Assembly (NCBI GenBank): GCA_035296965.1 | Contig: DATGZX010000147.1 | Coordinates: 1 to 6,180, forward strand | DNA: 6,180 bases | DNA from: DATGZX01 sp035296965 | Lineage (GTDB): Bacteria > Planctomycetota > Planctomycetia > Gemmatales > Gemmataceae | Direction: 5' to 3' | Shown here: positions 1-6,180 of the stretch, in pieces | How positions within the stretch are numbered: position 1 is the stretch's first letter | Layout of the letters: every line of letters starts with the position of its first letter | Program-made: the position numbers and the translations under genes | Notes under the pieces: generated by a model | Database searches by the model: none | Told to the model about the DNA's origin: nothing | The model's input: the letters and a program-made list of their open reading frames with translations, nothing else

Positions 1-784
1 CGAGCATCTTCGTGCGCAGCCGGTCCGCAAGCGCATGCTCATCCACGCATTCGCCACGGGCCACGTTGATCAGGATGGCCTGGAACTTCATCAAGCCGAG
101 TTCGCGGGCGCCGATGAGGCCGCGCGTCTGCTCCGTGAGCGGCACATGCAAGCTGACAATGTCGGCAAGCCGCAGGAGGTTATCGAGCGGCTTGAATGTC
201 ACTTGCGCGGCCGACTCCTGCTCGGGAGTTTGGCGCTGCAAGTCAAAATACATCAAGTTGACGCCGAAGACCGCCAGGCGTCTGGCAACCTCGCGTCCCA
301 CGGCCCCGAAGCCGACGATTCCCCAGGTCTTGCCCATAAGCTCGAAAACGCCGCGCTCCCACATCAGCTCATGTTGGGTCCATTTCCCGGCGTGAGTCGC
401 CGCATTCGCAGAGATGAGCCGTTTGAGCGAGGCCATCGCGATCATGATCGTGTGCTCGGCCACCGCGGCGGCGTTGACTCCTGGCGTATTGGCCACGAGC
501 ACGCCGCGGGCGCGACAAGCGGCCAGGTCGATATGCTGATAGCCCGCGCTCGGTTGCTGCAGGAACTTGAGCTTGGGCATCTTGTCCAGCAAGAGCTTGT
601 CCACGGGGCCGCGAAACGTGTAGTCGCCCAGAGCCACCTCGGCTTCTGCGTACGCCTGGTCGCGGTCGGCGGCGGCCAGCTCGTCGGCGGCGACAACACG
701 GGGGGCCGCGGCACCGAGCTGTGTGGCCAGCCATTGATGAAGCAAGGGACCGGGCACGGGGGAAAAGGAGAGGACGGTAACCAT
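1..784 (-). CDS. D-isomer-specific 2-hydroxyacid dehydrogenase, 3' end outside window
   Basis: NAD-dependent oxidoreductase of the D-2-hydroxyacid dehydrogenase family (phosphoglycerate, glycerate or lactate dehydrogenase type), expected in the cytoplasm. Reading the minus strand from the ATG at 784 gives 261 residues that stay open to the window edge; family members usually run about 310-330 residues, so roughly 50-70 are missing. The Rossmann motif GFGAVG lies at residues 158-163, followed by Asp181 at the end of the next strand, the usual sign of NAD(H) rather than NADP(H) preference. The segment NTPGVNAAAVAEHT (99-112) and NVARGE (240-245) are family signatures; Arg243 is the substrate-binding catalytic arginine. 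The catalytic Glu and His lie beyond the edge. The start is supported by GGAGG six bases upstream. The substrate cannot be told from this part; serA is not assigned because the regulatory C-terminus is not visible. Confidence 0.93.
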   Translation of the reverse strand, partial: MVTVLSFSPVPGPLLHQWLATQLGAAAPRVVAADELAAADRDQAYAEAEVALGDYTFRGPVDKLLLDKMPKLKFLQQPSAGYQHIDLAACRARGVLVANTPGVNAAAVAEHTIMIAMASLKRLISANAATHAGKWTQHELMWERGVFELMGKTWGIVGFGAVGREVARRLAVFGVNLMYFDLQRQTPEQESAAQVTFKPLDNLLRLADIVSLHVPLTEQTRGLIGARELGLMKFQAILINVARGECVDEHALADRLRTKML

Positions 785-814
785 GAACTGCCTCCGTTGA
801 TGATTAGTGACTTG

Positions 815-833
815 ACGGCGCCACCGGCGCCGT
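815..833. promoter_or_regulatory. Perfect GC-rich inverted repeat in the dehydrogenase leader
   Basis: Two perfect 8-base arms, ACGGCGCC and GGCGCCGT, flank a 3-base loop, ending 31 bases before the dehydrogenase start codon. No run of T follows on either strand, so it does not look like a standard intrinsic terminator. An operator or a leader hairpin affecting translation of the dehydrogenase is possible; the function is inferred only from position. Confidence 0.45.
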
Positions 834-872
834 GAGCATCTTGCTAGGCACTTTCGCAAACGATTGGGATTC

Positions 873-899
873 ATTGTACTGAGTGCCGGCCACGTCGAA
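873..899 (-). promoter_or_regulatory. Weak candidate promoter for the dehydrogenase
   Basis: On the minus strand TTCGAC (899-894) and TACAAT (878-873) are separated by 15 bases. The -10 box is good, but the -35 box and the spacing are poor. Its position would leave a leader of about 80 bases that includes the inverted repeat at 815-833. Confidence 0.22.
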
Positions 900-1229
900 G
901 ACGCAATCCTCCCAATAGAACCAATACGGGAGCGTTCCATCAGTGGTGAAGGTATCGCCGCCGTAGAAGAAAAAAAGGTGAACTTCTGCAGCGCCGACCG
1001 AGATCAGTCACGGCCTCGCTCCCTGGGCTTCGTCCCTTCAATCAGGTTGATCAGAAGTCGCTCCGCAGTGGTCCCTCCTCGGTTTCCTCGGGAAGTGTGG
1101 GACAAGCATACGGTCGCCAAGGCGCTGCGCGCTGGCCGATCTCGGCGGATCAGCCAAGGAGAAACGTTTTGTGCAATGGGCTCAGACCCCGATGGGGAGG
1201 GTAGCAGCAGCCCTTCTTGGAGAGAGTCC

Positions 1230-1257
1230 TTGCAATCACATCTTGGGGGGCTAAATT
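1230..1257 (+). promoter_or_regulatory. Candidate sigma70-like promoter for the exported protein
   Basis: TTGCAA (1230-1235) and TAAATT (1252-1257) are 16 bases apart, each matching about four of six consensus positions. Transcription would start near 1264, leaving a leader of about 80 bases before the ATG at 1343. This is a pattern match only. Confidence 0.25.
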
Positions 1258-1342
1258 CAGCTTATGGAATTGGAACCGGCGCCCCAGCGGGAAGTCCAAT
1301 AGGGAAAGATCGGCCAAACGGCAAATGTCGGAGGAACTGATC

Positions 1343-2638
1343 ATGGCGGCGTATCGCATCGTTGCGAGTAGCGTGGATTTGCAGAGCCAGCGGTCGGACT
1401 TGGATCTGCCCGCGCTCGTGCAATTCCGTAAGCGGATAACGCCCGTGACAGCGAGCCTGCGCAGGTTGTGCGGAATTGGGGCCGTGCTGGCCGCCGTGGC
1501 AGTGGTCCCGGCCCACCAGACGCCTGCCCAGGCAGAACCGCCGAACAAGGTGTTCGGCCTGGACCGAGTGATCGCCTTTACCTATATCGGTGGGAAGTAC
1601 GACCCGAAGCAGCTTCGCTCCGTGACTTTCCTCGAACCGACCCAGCCGAAGGACTGGCAGTATTGGGCCCCGCGTGGGGTTGCGACCGCTGTTGGGCACA
1701 CTTGGTTCGACCTCCTGCGGAACCCGGTGGAAAAGGCCGTGGACATCCTGGTGAAAGGCGACTACGGCGGCAATCCGAAGCCGGTCGTCTCGATCGACGA
1801 GTTCGGCTTCGATTTCGGCGGTGAGACCGACCGGAAGGCCGCCACGATCCTCCGCGAGACGAAGCGCAAGCGGCCCGAACTCGGGCTGGCTGTGTGGGAG
1901 ATGCGTGGCCCGATCCCCAAGGTGCTGGCCGACGCCTATCGGGACTCGGTCGAGCTTGTCATGTTGGAATGCTACGTTGGCGAACCCAAGGATTATTGGT
2001 GGATCGCCACCCAGGTTCAGGCGGCGCGGATGCATGGCTTATTGGCCAAGACCATCGTGGCCCTGGGCGTCGGCAAGGGCGGCAATCCTGGGGAGGACTG
2101 GGCGCGAACCGACGAGGAACTGGAACGACAGGTCCGGTTCGTGCGCTTGATAGCCCCGGAATCCCCCGGTATTGGCTTCTATGCTGCAGGAGCTACGCCG
2201 ACTCTCATGGCCAAGGCGGACTCGTTGGGCGGCGCCTTTTTCGATCTATCGGCGGACTCGAAACTTCCCAACGAGGCGACTGCCCTGGCCAAACTTTTCA
2301 CCACCCGCCACGAGAAACCCAAGCTGGTGTGCTCCCCGGCGTGGGTGGAGCCGAACCGCAGCGCGGGAGACCCGGGCAAGTTAGTCCAGCCTGTCGCCTT
2401 GCGGGCCTACCTGATGAACCTTGGCGACCAGGACGCCACGAACGTCCAGATTCAGTTGCGCAATCCCCAGGACAAAGGGGGCAATGTTTTTGCAGCTGGC
2501 GTGGTTTCCGTTGTCCCGAAGCGGGGCGAAGCGATCGCGAACTTGCCTGTGACAGCGAATTGGAACGTCTGGAAGACCTGGGAAATGGAGGTTCAGGTTC
2601 CAGGGGGCGAGGTCATCGTTTTCAAACTGGGGCATTGA
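1343..2638 (+). CDS. Exported protein with barrel-like core and CARDB/Ig-like C-terminus
   Basis: I do not recognise the family. The ATG at 1343 is preferred over the in-frame ATG at 1325 because GGAGG sits eight bases upstream; this gives 431 residues. An unusually long n-region (about 41 residues) precedes a hydrophobic stretch (42-57) and an AQA-E site, consistent with signal peptidase I cleavage after residue 64. Residues 70-320 alternate strand-like and helical segments as in a beta/alpha barrel: VVSIDEFGFDF (148-158), LGLAVWEM (180-187), VELVMLECYVG (203-213) and a later GIGFYAAG strand. The acidic residues Asp152, Glu153 and Glu209 lie at strand ends, as catalytic acids do in glycoside hydrolases, but no hydrolase family is assigned. 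Residues 327-431 (VALRAYLMNLGDQDATNVQI and following) resemble a CARDB or Ig-like adhesion module. The likely location is periplasmic or extracellular. A shorter GTG start near 1418 or 1445 would give a more ordinary signal peptide but has a poorer ribosome binding site. Confidence 0.82.
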   Translation: MAAYRIVASSVDLQSQRSDLDLPALVQFRKRITPVTASLRRLCGIGAVLAAVAVVPAHQTPAQAEPPNKVFGLDRVIAFTYIGGKYDPKQLRSVTFLEPTQPKDWQYWAPRGVATAVGHTWFDLLRNPVEKAVDILVKGDYGGNPKPVVSIDEFGFDFGGETDRKAATILRETKRKRPELGLAVWEMRGPIPKVLADAYRDSVELVMLECYVGEPKDYWWIATQVQAARMHGLLAKTIVALGVGKGGNPGEDWARTDEELERQVRFVRLIAPESPGIGFYAAGATPTLMAKADSLGGAFFDLSADSKLPNEATALAKLFTTRHEKPKLVCSPAWVEPNRSAGDPGKLVQPVALRAYLMNLGDQDATNVQIQLRNPQDKGGNVFAAGVVSVVPKRGEAIANLPVTANWNVWKTWEMEVQVPGGEVIVFKLGH

Positions 2639-3306
2639 CCACGTGACCTCGCGCGCAGACATTCACGTGCTCCCGGCCGCAGAACAGCGGCAACGGAACG
2701 GTAATCGCACCGAGAAACCCTACAGAACCGGCAAGCACGGCGGGGGTTTTCGGATCATCGAAGATGCTGACGTGCACCCAGCAGCCTACCAGGCTAGCTG
2801 TGAGCGGTGCATCGATTACCTGAGCGGGCGGAACCAATTCGAAGAGGGAAGGAAGCAAGAAAACCCGCGCGTAAGCTGCGGGGCGGCGCGTTCGGCGCGA
2901 GCGAGGCCCCCGAAACTACAACTGCAAGTCTCGTTGCAATCCTTTCCACATGCTACGCTGCGGCGATCTCGGCCCGTGTACAGCAGTCTTCTTGAATGCT
3001 GTGTTCGGAGCAATCTACCAAGACGCTCGAGGTCAGCGAGACGGTAATCAGGCGGTGAACTGAAAGACGTGGTCCGCCTTTTGGAGAAGCCTCTCGGTGA
3101 GATTGCCCTTCAGCGCGGACCGCATCCGTTGCAAGGTGCGGAGCAGACGGCCAGAGCATTCCGCCTGTCACGTCTCACTTGTATGAGCTTCCCCCTCACT
3201 TTGCTCCATTTCGGGGCAGGTCGCCGGGTAGCATTTCGACGTGCAAGGGTTGCGCAGGAGCGATCGGTTGCTCTGGGGGATAAGAGGGTGCTGGTCTGCG
3301 GTCGCT
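2639..3306. other. 668-base intergenic region, no convincing gene
   Basis: The region lies between the convergent ends of the exported-protein gene and the recombinase. Open frames exist on both strands (plus 2643-3047, minus 2622-2858), but they begin with GTG or TTG, lack ribosome binding sites and match no family I know. Small inverted repeats are present, including ACAGCA/TGCTGT (2980-2985 and 2997-3002) and GGTCCGC/GCGGACC (3071-3077 and 3115-3121). A short minus-strand frame at 3048-3125 is noted under findings. The region could be decayed DNA downstream of a mobile cassette. Confidence 0.55.
2640..2669. terminator. Weak inverted repeat just after the exported-protein gene
   Basis: CACGTGA (2640-2646) and TCACGTG (2663-2669) form 7-base arms around a 16-base loop, starting two bases after the stop codon. 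There is no T tract, and the core CACGTG is itself palindromic, so some of the symmetry is trivial. It could help end transcription, but this is weakly supported. Confidence 0.22.
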
Positions 3307-4593
3307 CTAGGCGGACGCAGGCGGCCTGGTAGGATACTTGGTTGGAAGGGCTGGAAGGCTGTCGGGACGGAAGGTGATCGACACCTTGCCCTGCGTCCCA
3401 TCGTAATCGACGCGTTCGATGCGGAGCTGCACGAGCCGGAGCTGTTGGGCCTGCGCTGGCGCCCGCCCCTCCGAGTTCTCCAGACCGGGATCAAGGCCGA
3501 GGCTCTCGATCTGCTCCAATACCAATCGTTCGATCGGCTCTGCCGGTATCGCCTTCGATGGGCAGCTCTGCCGGCCGTGCCGACGGGCGCCGCAGCAGAG
3601 GTAATAGCGGTAGCATTTCCTGCCGCGGATAGCATGGGCGGGCGTCATGGCGCAGCCGCAAGGCGCGCAGCGGAGCAGCCCCTGCAGCAACGCGCCGAAC
3701 TTGTTCCGCGCAAGCCCGCACCCCGACCGGCGCTTGTCCTTGAGTTGGGCCTGCACCTGCTGCCAGATTTCGGCAGCAACAATGGCAGGCTGCTCGCCGT
3801 CGTAGAGTTCGTTCTTGTGGTGAACCTTGCCGATGTAGGCGACCCTGGTCAGCAGCCGGTGCAGATTGGTTTTGGTGAAGAGTCTGCCCCCGCGGACTTC
3901 CCCCTGGCGAGTCCGCCAACGCTTGGTCCGCCAGCGCCGGCGCTTTAGCTCTCGGACCACCGGCAGCAACCCGCCCAGCTCTAGGTACAAGGCAAAGATG
4001 GCTCGGACCCGGACCGCCTCCTTCGGGTTGACGACGAGGCGCGTCTTGCGCAGGTCCAGATCATAACCCAGCAAGGGCACTCCCCCGGACCATTTCCCCT
4101 TGCGGCGCATGGCTGCGATCTTGTCGCGCGTGCGCTCGGAGATGATCTCCCGTTCGAACTGGGCAAAGGAGAGGAGGACGTTCAGGACCAAACGGCCCAT
4201 GGAGGTGGCCGTGTTGAACTGCTGGGTCACAGAGACGAAGGCGACGCGCTGCTGGTCGAAGGTCTCCATCATCTTGGCGAAATCGAGCAGCGAGCGGCTC
4301 AGGCGGTCGACCTTGTAGACGATAACGCAGTCGATGTGCCCGGCTTGGATCTCGTCAAGGAGGCATTGCAAGGCAGGTCTGTCCATGTTGGCTCCGGTGA
4401 AGCCGCCGTCGTCATAGCGCTGGGGCAGGCAGAGCCAGCCTTCGTGGCATTGGCTGGCAATATAGGCCTCGGCCGCTTCGCGTTGGGCGTCCAGGGAGTT
4501 GAACTGCTGGTTGAGGCCTTCTTCGGTCGACTTCCGCGTATAGACGGCGCAGCGGATAGTCTTGCTGGCAGTGCCCTTCGACGGCTTGTTCAT
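3307..4593 (-). CDS. Serine site-specific recombinase (resolvase/invertase N-terminus, zinc ribbon)
   Basis: A 428-residue serine recombinase that would cut and rejoin DNA through a phosphoserine link. The resolvase-type catalytic domain covers about residues 12-160: YTRKS places the nucleophile at Ser22, SLDAQR at 33-38, DDGGFTGANMDRPAL at 61-75, and VDRLSR at 95-100 supplies the conserved arginines. FEREIISERTRD (146-157) is the long helix leading to the recombinase domain (about 166-280). A zinc ribbon follows, with CAPC (309-312), Cys333/334 and Cys344. The end carries the IERVDYDG motif (392-399) typical of DUF2924-linked recombinases. Between the ribbon and that motif there are fewer than 50 residues, without the coiled coil I expect in this family. 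The ATG at 4593 has AAGGAGG eight bases upstream and overlaps the DUF2924 stop codon as ATGA, so translation is probably coupled. Catalytic residues are intact; target sites are unknown. Confidence 0.95.
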   Translation of the reverse strand: MNKPSKGTASKTIRCAVYTRKSTEEGLNQQFNSLDAQREAAEAYIASQCHEGWLCLPQRYDDGGFTGANMDRPALQCLLDEIQAGHIDCVIVYKVDRLSRSLLDFAKMMETFDQQRVAFVSVTQQFNTATSMGRLVLNVLLSFAQFEREIISERTRDKIAAMRRKGKWSGGVPLLGYDLDLRKTRLVVNPKEAVRVRAIFALYLELGGLLPVVRELKRRRWRTKRWRTRQGEVRGGRLFTKTNLHRLLTRVAYIGKVHHKNELYDGEQPAIVAAEIWQQVQAQLKDKRRSGCGLARNKFGALLQGLLRCAPCGCAMTPAHAIRGRKCYRYYLCCGARRHGRQSCPSKAIPAEPIERLVLEQIESLGLDPGLENSEGRAPAQAQQLRLVQLRIERVDYDGTQGKVSITFRPDSLPALPTKYPTRPPASA

Positions 4594-5087
4594 GAGGCGG
4601 CCTCCTTGCTGGGCAGGCGGAAGAAGACGTAGCCGTTGCAATGCGATCCGGTAACGGCTTTGGCGACCGCAGACAGGGTCGGATAGACCTGCCCCAAGTA
4701 GGCGAACCCGTGTTCCAGGACCTGGACTTGCAGGGCCTTACCCTTGTAGGAACGCTTCAAGATGGTGCCCGGCGGTGGAATGCGCGTGTCGGCGCGCAGC
4801 CGCAGGTTGGGCGTTTTCACGTGCGCGATGGGTTTGGCATCCTTAGCCGGTCGAGGCGGCGTCAGACGCAAGTCGGTATCGTGGGCCAGTTCGTCTGCAC
4901 GTTGGCGTGCGCGCTCGGACAGATCGCCCTCCGCCTGGGCTTGCAGCCGCCAGGCAACACGTTTGACCAGCCAGGCTTTGTTGCCGGACCGCGTCTCTTC
5001 GCCGAACACTTCGGCGAACTTGCGGCGCAGTTGCCCGACTGTCAGTCGAAGCAACGCCGCCAATTCTGGGGTCAAGCTTGGGTGCAT
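4590..5087 (-). CDS. DUF2924 domain protein, partner of the recombinase
   Basis: A 165-residue basic protein of the DUF2924 family, which is commonly encoded directly upstream of serine recombinases in mobile regions; its biochemical role is not established. The N-terminal part (about 16-68, LTVGQLRRKFAEVFGEETRS onward, then AWLVKRVAWRLQ) is helical and rich in Arg and Lys. After a basic, proline-containing linker, the C-terminal part (about 100-160) has the family pattern PPPGTILKRSYKGK, VLEHGFAYLGQVYPTLSAVA and TGSHCNGYVFF, probably a small beta-rich nucleic-acid-binding fold. The start at 5087 is chosen because GAGGAG lies six bases upstream; the in-frame ATG at 5183 adds 32 residues unlike the family. 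It ends in a 4-base overlap with the recombinase, so the two are one operon. A role as DNA-binding accessory or directionality factor is inference from context. Confidence 0.92.
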   Translation of the reverse strand: MHPSLTPELAALLRLTVGQLRRKFAEVFGEETRSGNKAWLVKRVAWRLQAQAEGDLSERARQRADELAHDTDLRLTPPRPAKDAKPIAHVKTPNLRLRADTRIPPPGTILKRSYKGKALQVQVLEHGFAYLGQVYPTLSAVAKAVTGSHCNGYVFFRLPSKEAAS

Positions 5088-5522
5088 ATCATGCTCCTCG
5101 TTATTGAAGAATTGGGGAACCGCGAACCCGACTGGCCAGTGAGCACGCTTGCGGCGCCAAGCCCAAGGGAATACCGGCTCCATGGGGAGAGATTCTTCGG
5201 GAGAAGAGAAGCTCCAGGGCGTGCCCGTGGCACTACTTTCGGCAACGAACCATTGCCCGCTCCCAGCGGCGGCCTGTCAGAGTATTGCGAACCAGCGAAT
5301 GCTCGATTTATGCAGATCGGCCATCAGCTTGCCAAACATTCAAGGCGGGCAGCCTCAAGTGTAGGGGGGCAAGGATGGACGCCGGCCTATCTTCGTGGCA
5401 TGCAGGGCGAGTGCATCGTTTTCACGGTCATTTCAACATCATTCCTCTTGAGTCTTGGCAAAGTTCTCTGATAATCGTCGCTGGGGGAAGCGAACGCAAG
5501 AAGTGGTCGACAAGAGCTTCTG
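5088..5522. other. Divergent intergenic region, no gene seen
   Basis: These 435 bases hold the upstream regions of the DUF2924-recombinase operon (minus) and the anchored protein (plus). Open frames here are short, lack ribosome binding sites and resemble nothing I know. I looked for the DUF3489 gene that in other genomes often precedes DUF2924 and did not find it. The only regulatory candidate I can support is the plus-strand promoter at 5448-5475. Confidence 0.6.
5448..5475 (+). promoter_or_regulatory. Candidate sigma70-like promoter for the anchored protein
   Basis: TTGAGT (5448-5453) and GATAAT (5470-5475), separated by 16 bases, match the consensus well, and the -10 box lies in TGATAAT. 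Transcription would start near 5482, about 40 bases before the ATG at 5523. This is the best promoter match in the window but is unproven. Confidence 0.4.
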
Positions 5523-6041
5523 ATGAACATCTACAAAGGCCGGCTCCGGATGGTCGCCGTATTAGCCCTAACCGTGGCGGTGCTGGCCTTGGTCGTGCGC
5601 TGGTCGCCACGGCAAAAGGGCTTCGCTAGGCTGACCGACTGCCTCTCTGCCTATTATGAAGCATGCGGGGCCGGCGACGCGACCATGTACGAGAGCTGCT
5701 TCGCCGATCCTCTCCGTTCCGGAACCCGACGTGACTCCAGTGATCGGGAGCACCTGGCTTCCCGGCTGCGGCAGAGAGCCGTCAAGAATTGGGTCGTGGT
5801 GGCAGAGCCAGTAGCAGACAGGCCAGTCAGGACTGTCCTAGTAGATGAGGTTCGAGAGGAGGGCATAGAGCGCGTCCGCTTTCGCTTAGAGTTCCTCAAT
5901 AGTACTTGGCTTATTGTTGGCGTCGATCCAGTGCATAGGAGGCAGCCCCCGGTGGCGTATGGAACGGATGTCCGCAAGGTTCCGGATGCGTCTCGGACTC
6001 AGGACGAACCTCCTGAACCGGAGGAGACGCCGGAGCCTTAG
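5523..6041 (+). CDS. Small membrane-anchored protein, possible NTF2-like fold
   Basis: A 172-residue protein of unrecognised family. Residues 8-25 form one hydrophobic segment after a short basic n-region (KGRLR), with no clear signal peptidase site, suggesting a single N-terminal membrane anchor with the rest outside the cytoplasm. FARLTDCLSAYYEACGAGDATMYESCF would sit as the opening helices of an NTF2-like or SnoaL-like domain (about 34-137), followed by strands VKNWVVVAEPV, RVRFRLEFL and STWLIVGVDPV. This assignment rests on pattern alone. The C-terminus (155-172) is an acidic Pro/Glu tail (DEPPEPEETPEP). The start has only a weak AAGAG upstream; the ATG at 5550 is a poorer alternative because it removes the basic residues before the anchor. 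The stop codon TAG uses TA next to the insertion-sequence end and the G that begins it, so the protein may be truncated. Confidence 0.72.
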   Translation: MNIYKGRLRMVAVLALTVAVLALVVRWSPRQKGFARLTDCLSAYYEACGAGDATMYESCFADPLRSGTRRDSSDREHLASRLRQRAVKNWVVVAEPVADRPVRTVLVDEVREEGIERVRFRLEFLNSTWLIVGVDPVHRRQPPVAYGTDVRKVPDASRTQDEPPEPEETPEP

Positions 6042-6180
6042 AGGCTGCCAAACAACTGGCTGACGGAGCCGCCGTTGTTCATGACGCTACAGCGTCCTTC
6101 AGAATATGAAAACAAACGACTGCTGCCGCAATGGTTGTCCATCCGTCGATCAGCGTGTCCAAGCGGTCGTAGCGAATGCG
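6041..6180 (-). mobile_element. Terminal part of an insertion sequence, probably IS5 family
   Basis: The boundary is proposed at 6041 because GAGGCTGCCAAACAAC follows TTA, matching the GAGGC-type ends and TA or TNA target preference known in IS427-like members of the IS5 family. The stretch from there to the transposase stop codon (38 bases) has a normal length for such an element end. The opposite end lies outside the window, so the terminal inverted repeat and target duplication cannot be confirmed. Confidence 0.5.
6079..6180 (-). CDS. IS5-type transposase, C-terminal fragment, 5' part outside window
   Basis: The last 33 codons of a minus-strand reading frame that is open from the window edge to TGA at 6081-6079. 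The peptide starts RIRYDRLDTLIDGW and continues TTIAAAVVCFHIL. This fits the conserved end of IS5-family DDE transposases, where a ...RYDK/RL... motif is followed by a hydrophobic helix close to the C-terminus. The catalytic DDE residues are upstream and not visible, so whether the enzyme is intact is unknown. No other frame through the same bases gives a comparable match. The fragment is short, so the family call rests on one motif. Confidence 0.68.
   Translation of the reverse strand, partial: RIRYDRLDTLIDGWTTIAAAVVCFHILKDAVAS

Larger units (their letters stand above)
785..1342. other. Intergenic region between divergent genes, no gene seen
   Basis: These 558 bases separate the minus-strand dehydrogenase from the plus-strand exported protein. 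A long plus-strand open frame (864-1340) begins with TTG without a ribosome binding site, and its translation resembles no family I know and is low in complexity of fold signals. An upstream extension of the next gene (TTG at 1217) also lacks a ribosome binding site. Apart from the hairpin and two weak promoter candidates I see nothing specific here. Confidence 0.6.

Noticed and set aside
35..835. 266-residue plus-strand open frame
   Set aside because: It is antisense to the dehydrogenase, whose minus-strand frame carries clear Rossmann and catalytic motifs.
864..1340. 158-residue plus-strand open frame in the first gap
   Set aside because: TTG start, no ribosome binding site, no recognisable motif, and it ends next to the well-supported start at 1343.
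1262..2035. 257-residue minus-strand open frame
   Set aside because: It is antisense to the exported-protein gene and is explained by high GC content suppressing stop codons.
2622..2858. 78-residue minus-strand frame with a hydrophobic segment
   Set aside because: The peptide looks somewhat protein-like, but it starts with TTG without a ribosome binding site, overlaps the end of the exported-protein gene and matches no family I know.
2980..3002. ACAGCA/TGCTGT inverted repeat as a possible operator
   Set aside because: Arms of only six bases, no gene start nearby, and such repeats are expected by chance in a region of this size.
2643..3047. 134-residue plus-strand frame after the exported protein
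   Set aside because: GTG start inside an inverted repeat, no ribosome binding site, and a basic low-complexity tail that looks non-coding.
3241..3948. 235-residue plus-strand open frame
   Set aside because: It is antisense to the recombinase zinc ribbon and C-terminus, which carry the real motifs.
5088..5183. 32-residue N-terminal extension of the DUF2924 protein
   Set aside because: The added residues are unlike the family, and the internal ATG at 5087 has a good ribosome binding site.
4641..5471. 276-residue plus-strand open frame
   Set aside because: It is antisense to the DUF2924 gene and continues into the non-coding gap.
1..6180. CRISPR arrays, rRNA or tRNA genes, toxin-antitoxin or defence systems
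   Set aside because: I saw no regularly spaced repeats, no tRNA-like or rRNA-like stretches, and no proteins with such domains.

Overview
The window looks like chromosomal DNA from a high-GC bacterium with loosely packed genes, and a planctomycete is my best guess. This rests on style rather than a marker gene: GC-rich codons, long gaps between genes, a secreted protein of unrecognised family with a barrel-like core and an Ig-like tail, and a serine recombinase paired with a DUF2924 protein. Some alphaproteobacteria carry the same recombinase pair, so the assignment is tentative.

Layout from left to right. (1) Positions 1-784, minus strand: the first 261 residues of a D-2-hydroxyacid dehydrogenase, with its 3' end outside the window and a perfect GC-rich hairpin in its leader. 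(2) 785-1342: a gap holding the upstream regions of two divergent genes. (3) 1343-2638, plus strand: an exported protein with a probable beta/alpha-barrel core and a C-terminal CARDB/Ig-like domain. (4) 2639-3306: 668 bases without a convincing gene. (5) 5087 down to 3307, minus strand: a two-gene mobile-type cassette, a DUF2924 protein followed by a serine recombinase, overlapping by ATGA. (6) 5088-5522: a divergent gap with a plausible promoter for the next gene. (7) 5523-6041, plus strand: a small membrane-anchored protein that may have an NTF2-like fold. (8) 6041-6180: the end of an insertion sequence, probably IS5-type, whose transposase C-terminus lies on the minus strand.

The genes do not form one pathway. 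The dehydrogenase is metabolic, the two exported or anchored proteins are orphans, and the recombinase cassette and the insertion sequence are mobile DNA. I see no CRISPR array, no rRNA or tRNA gene, and no recognisable defence or biosynthetic system. The points most worth following up are an unusually short C-terminus in the recombinase, the way the insertion-sequence boundary appears to supply the stop codon of the small anchored protein, and the unassigned exported protein.
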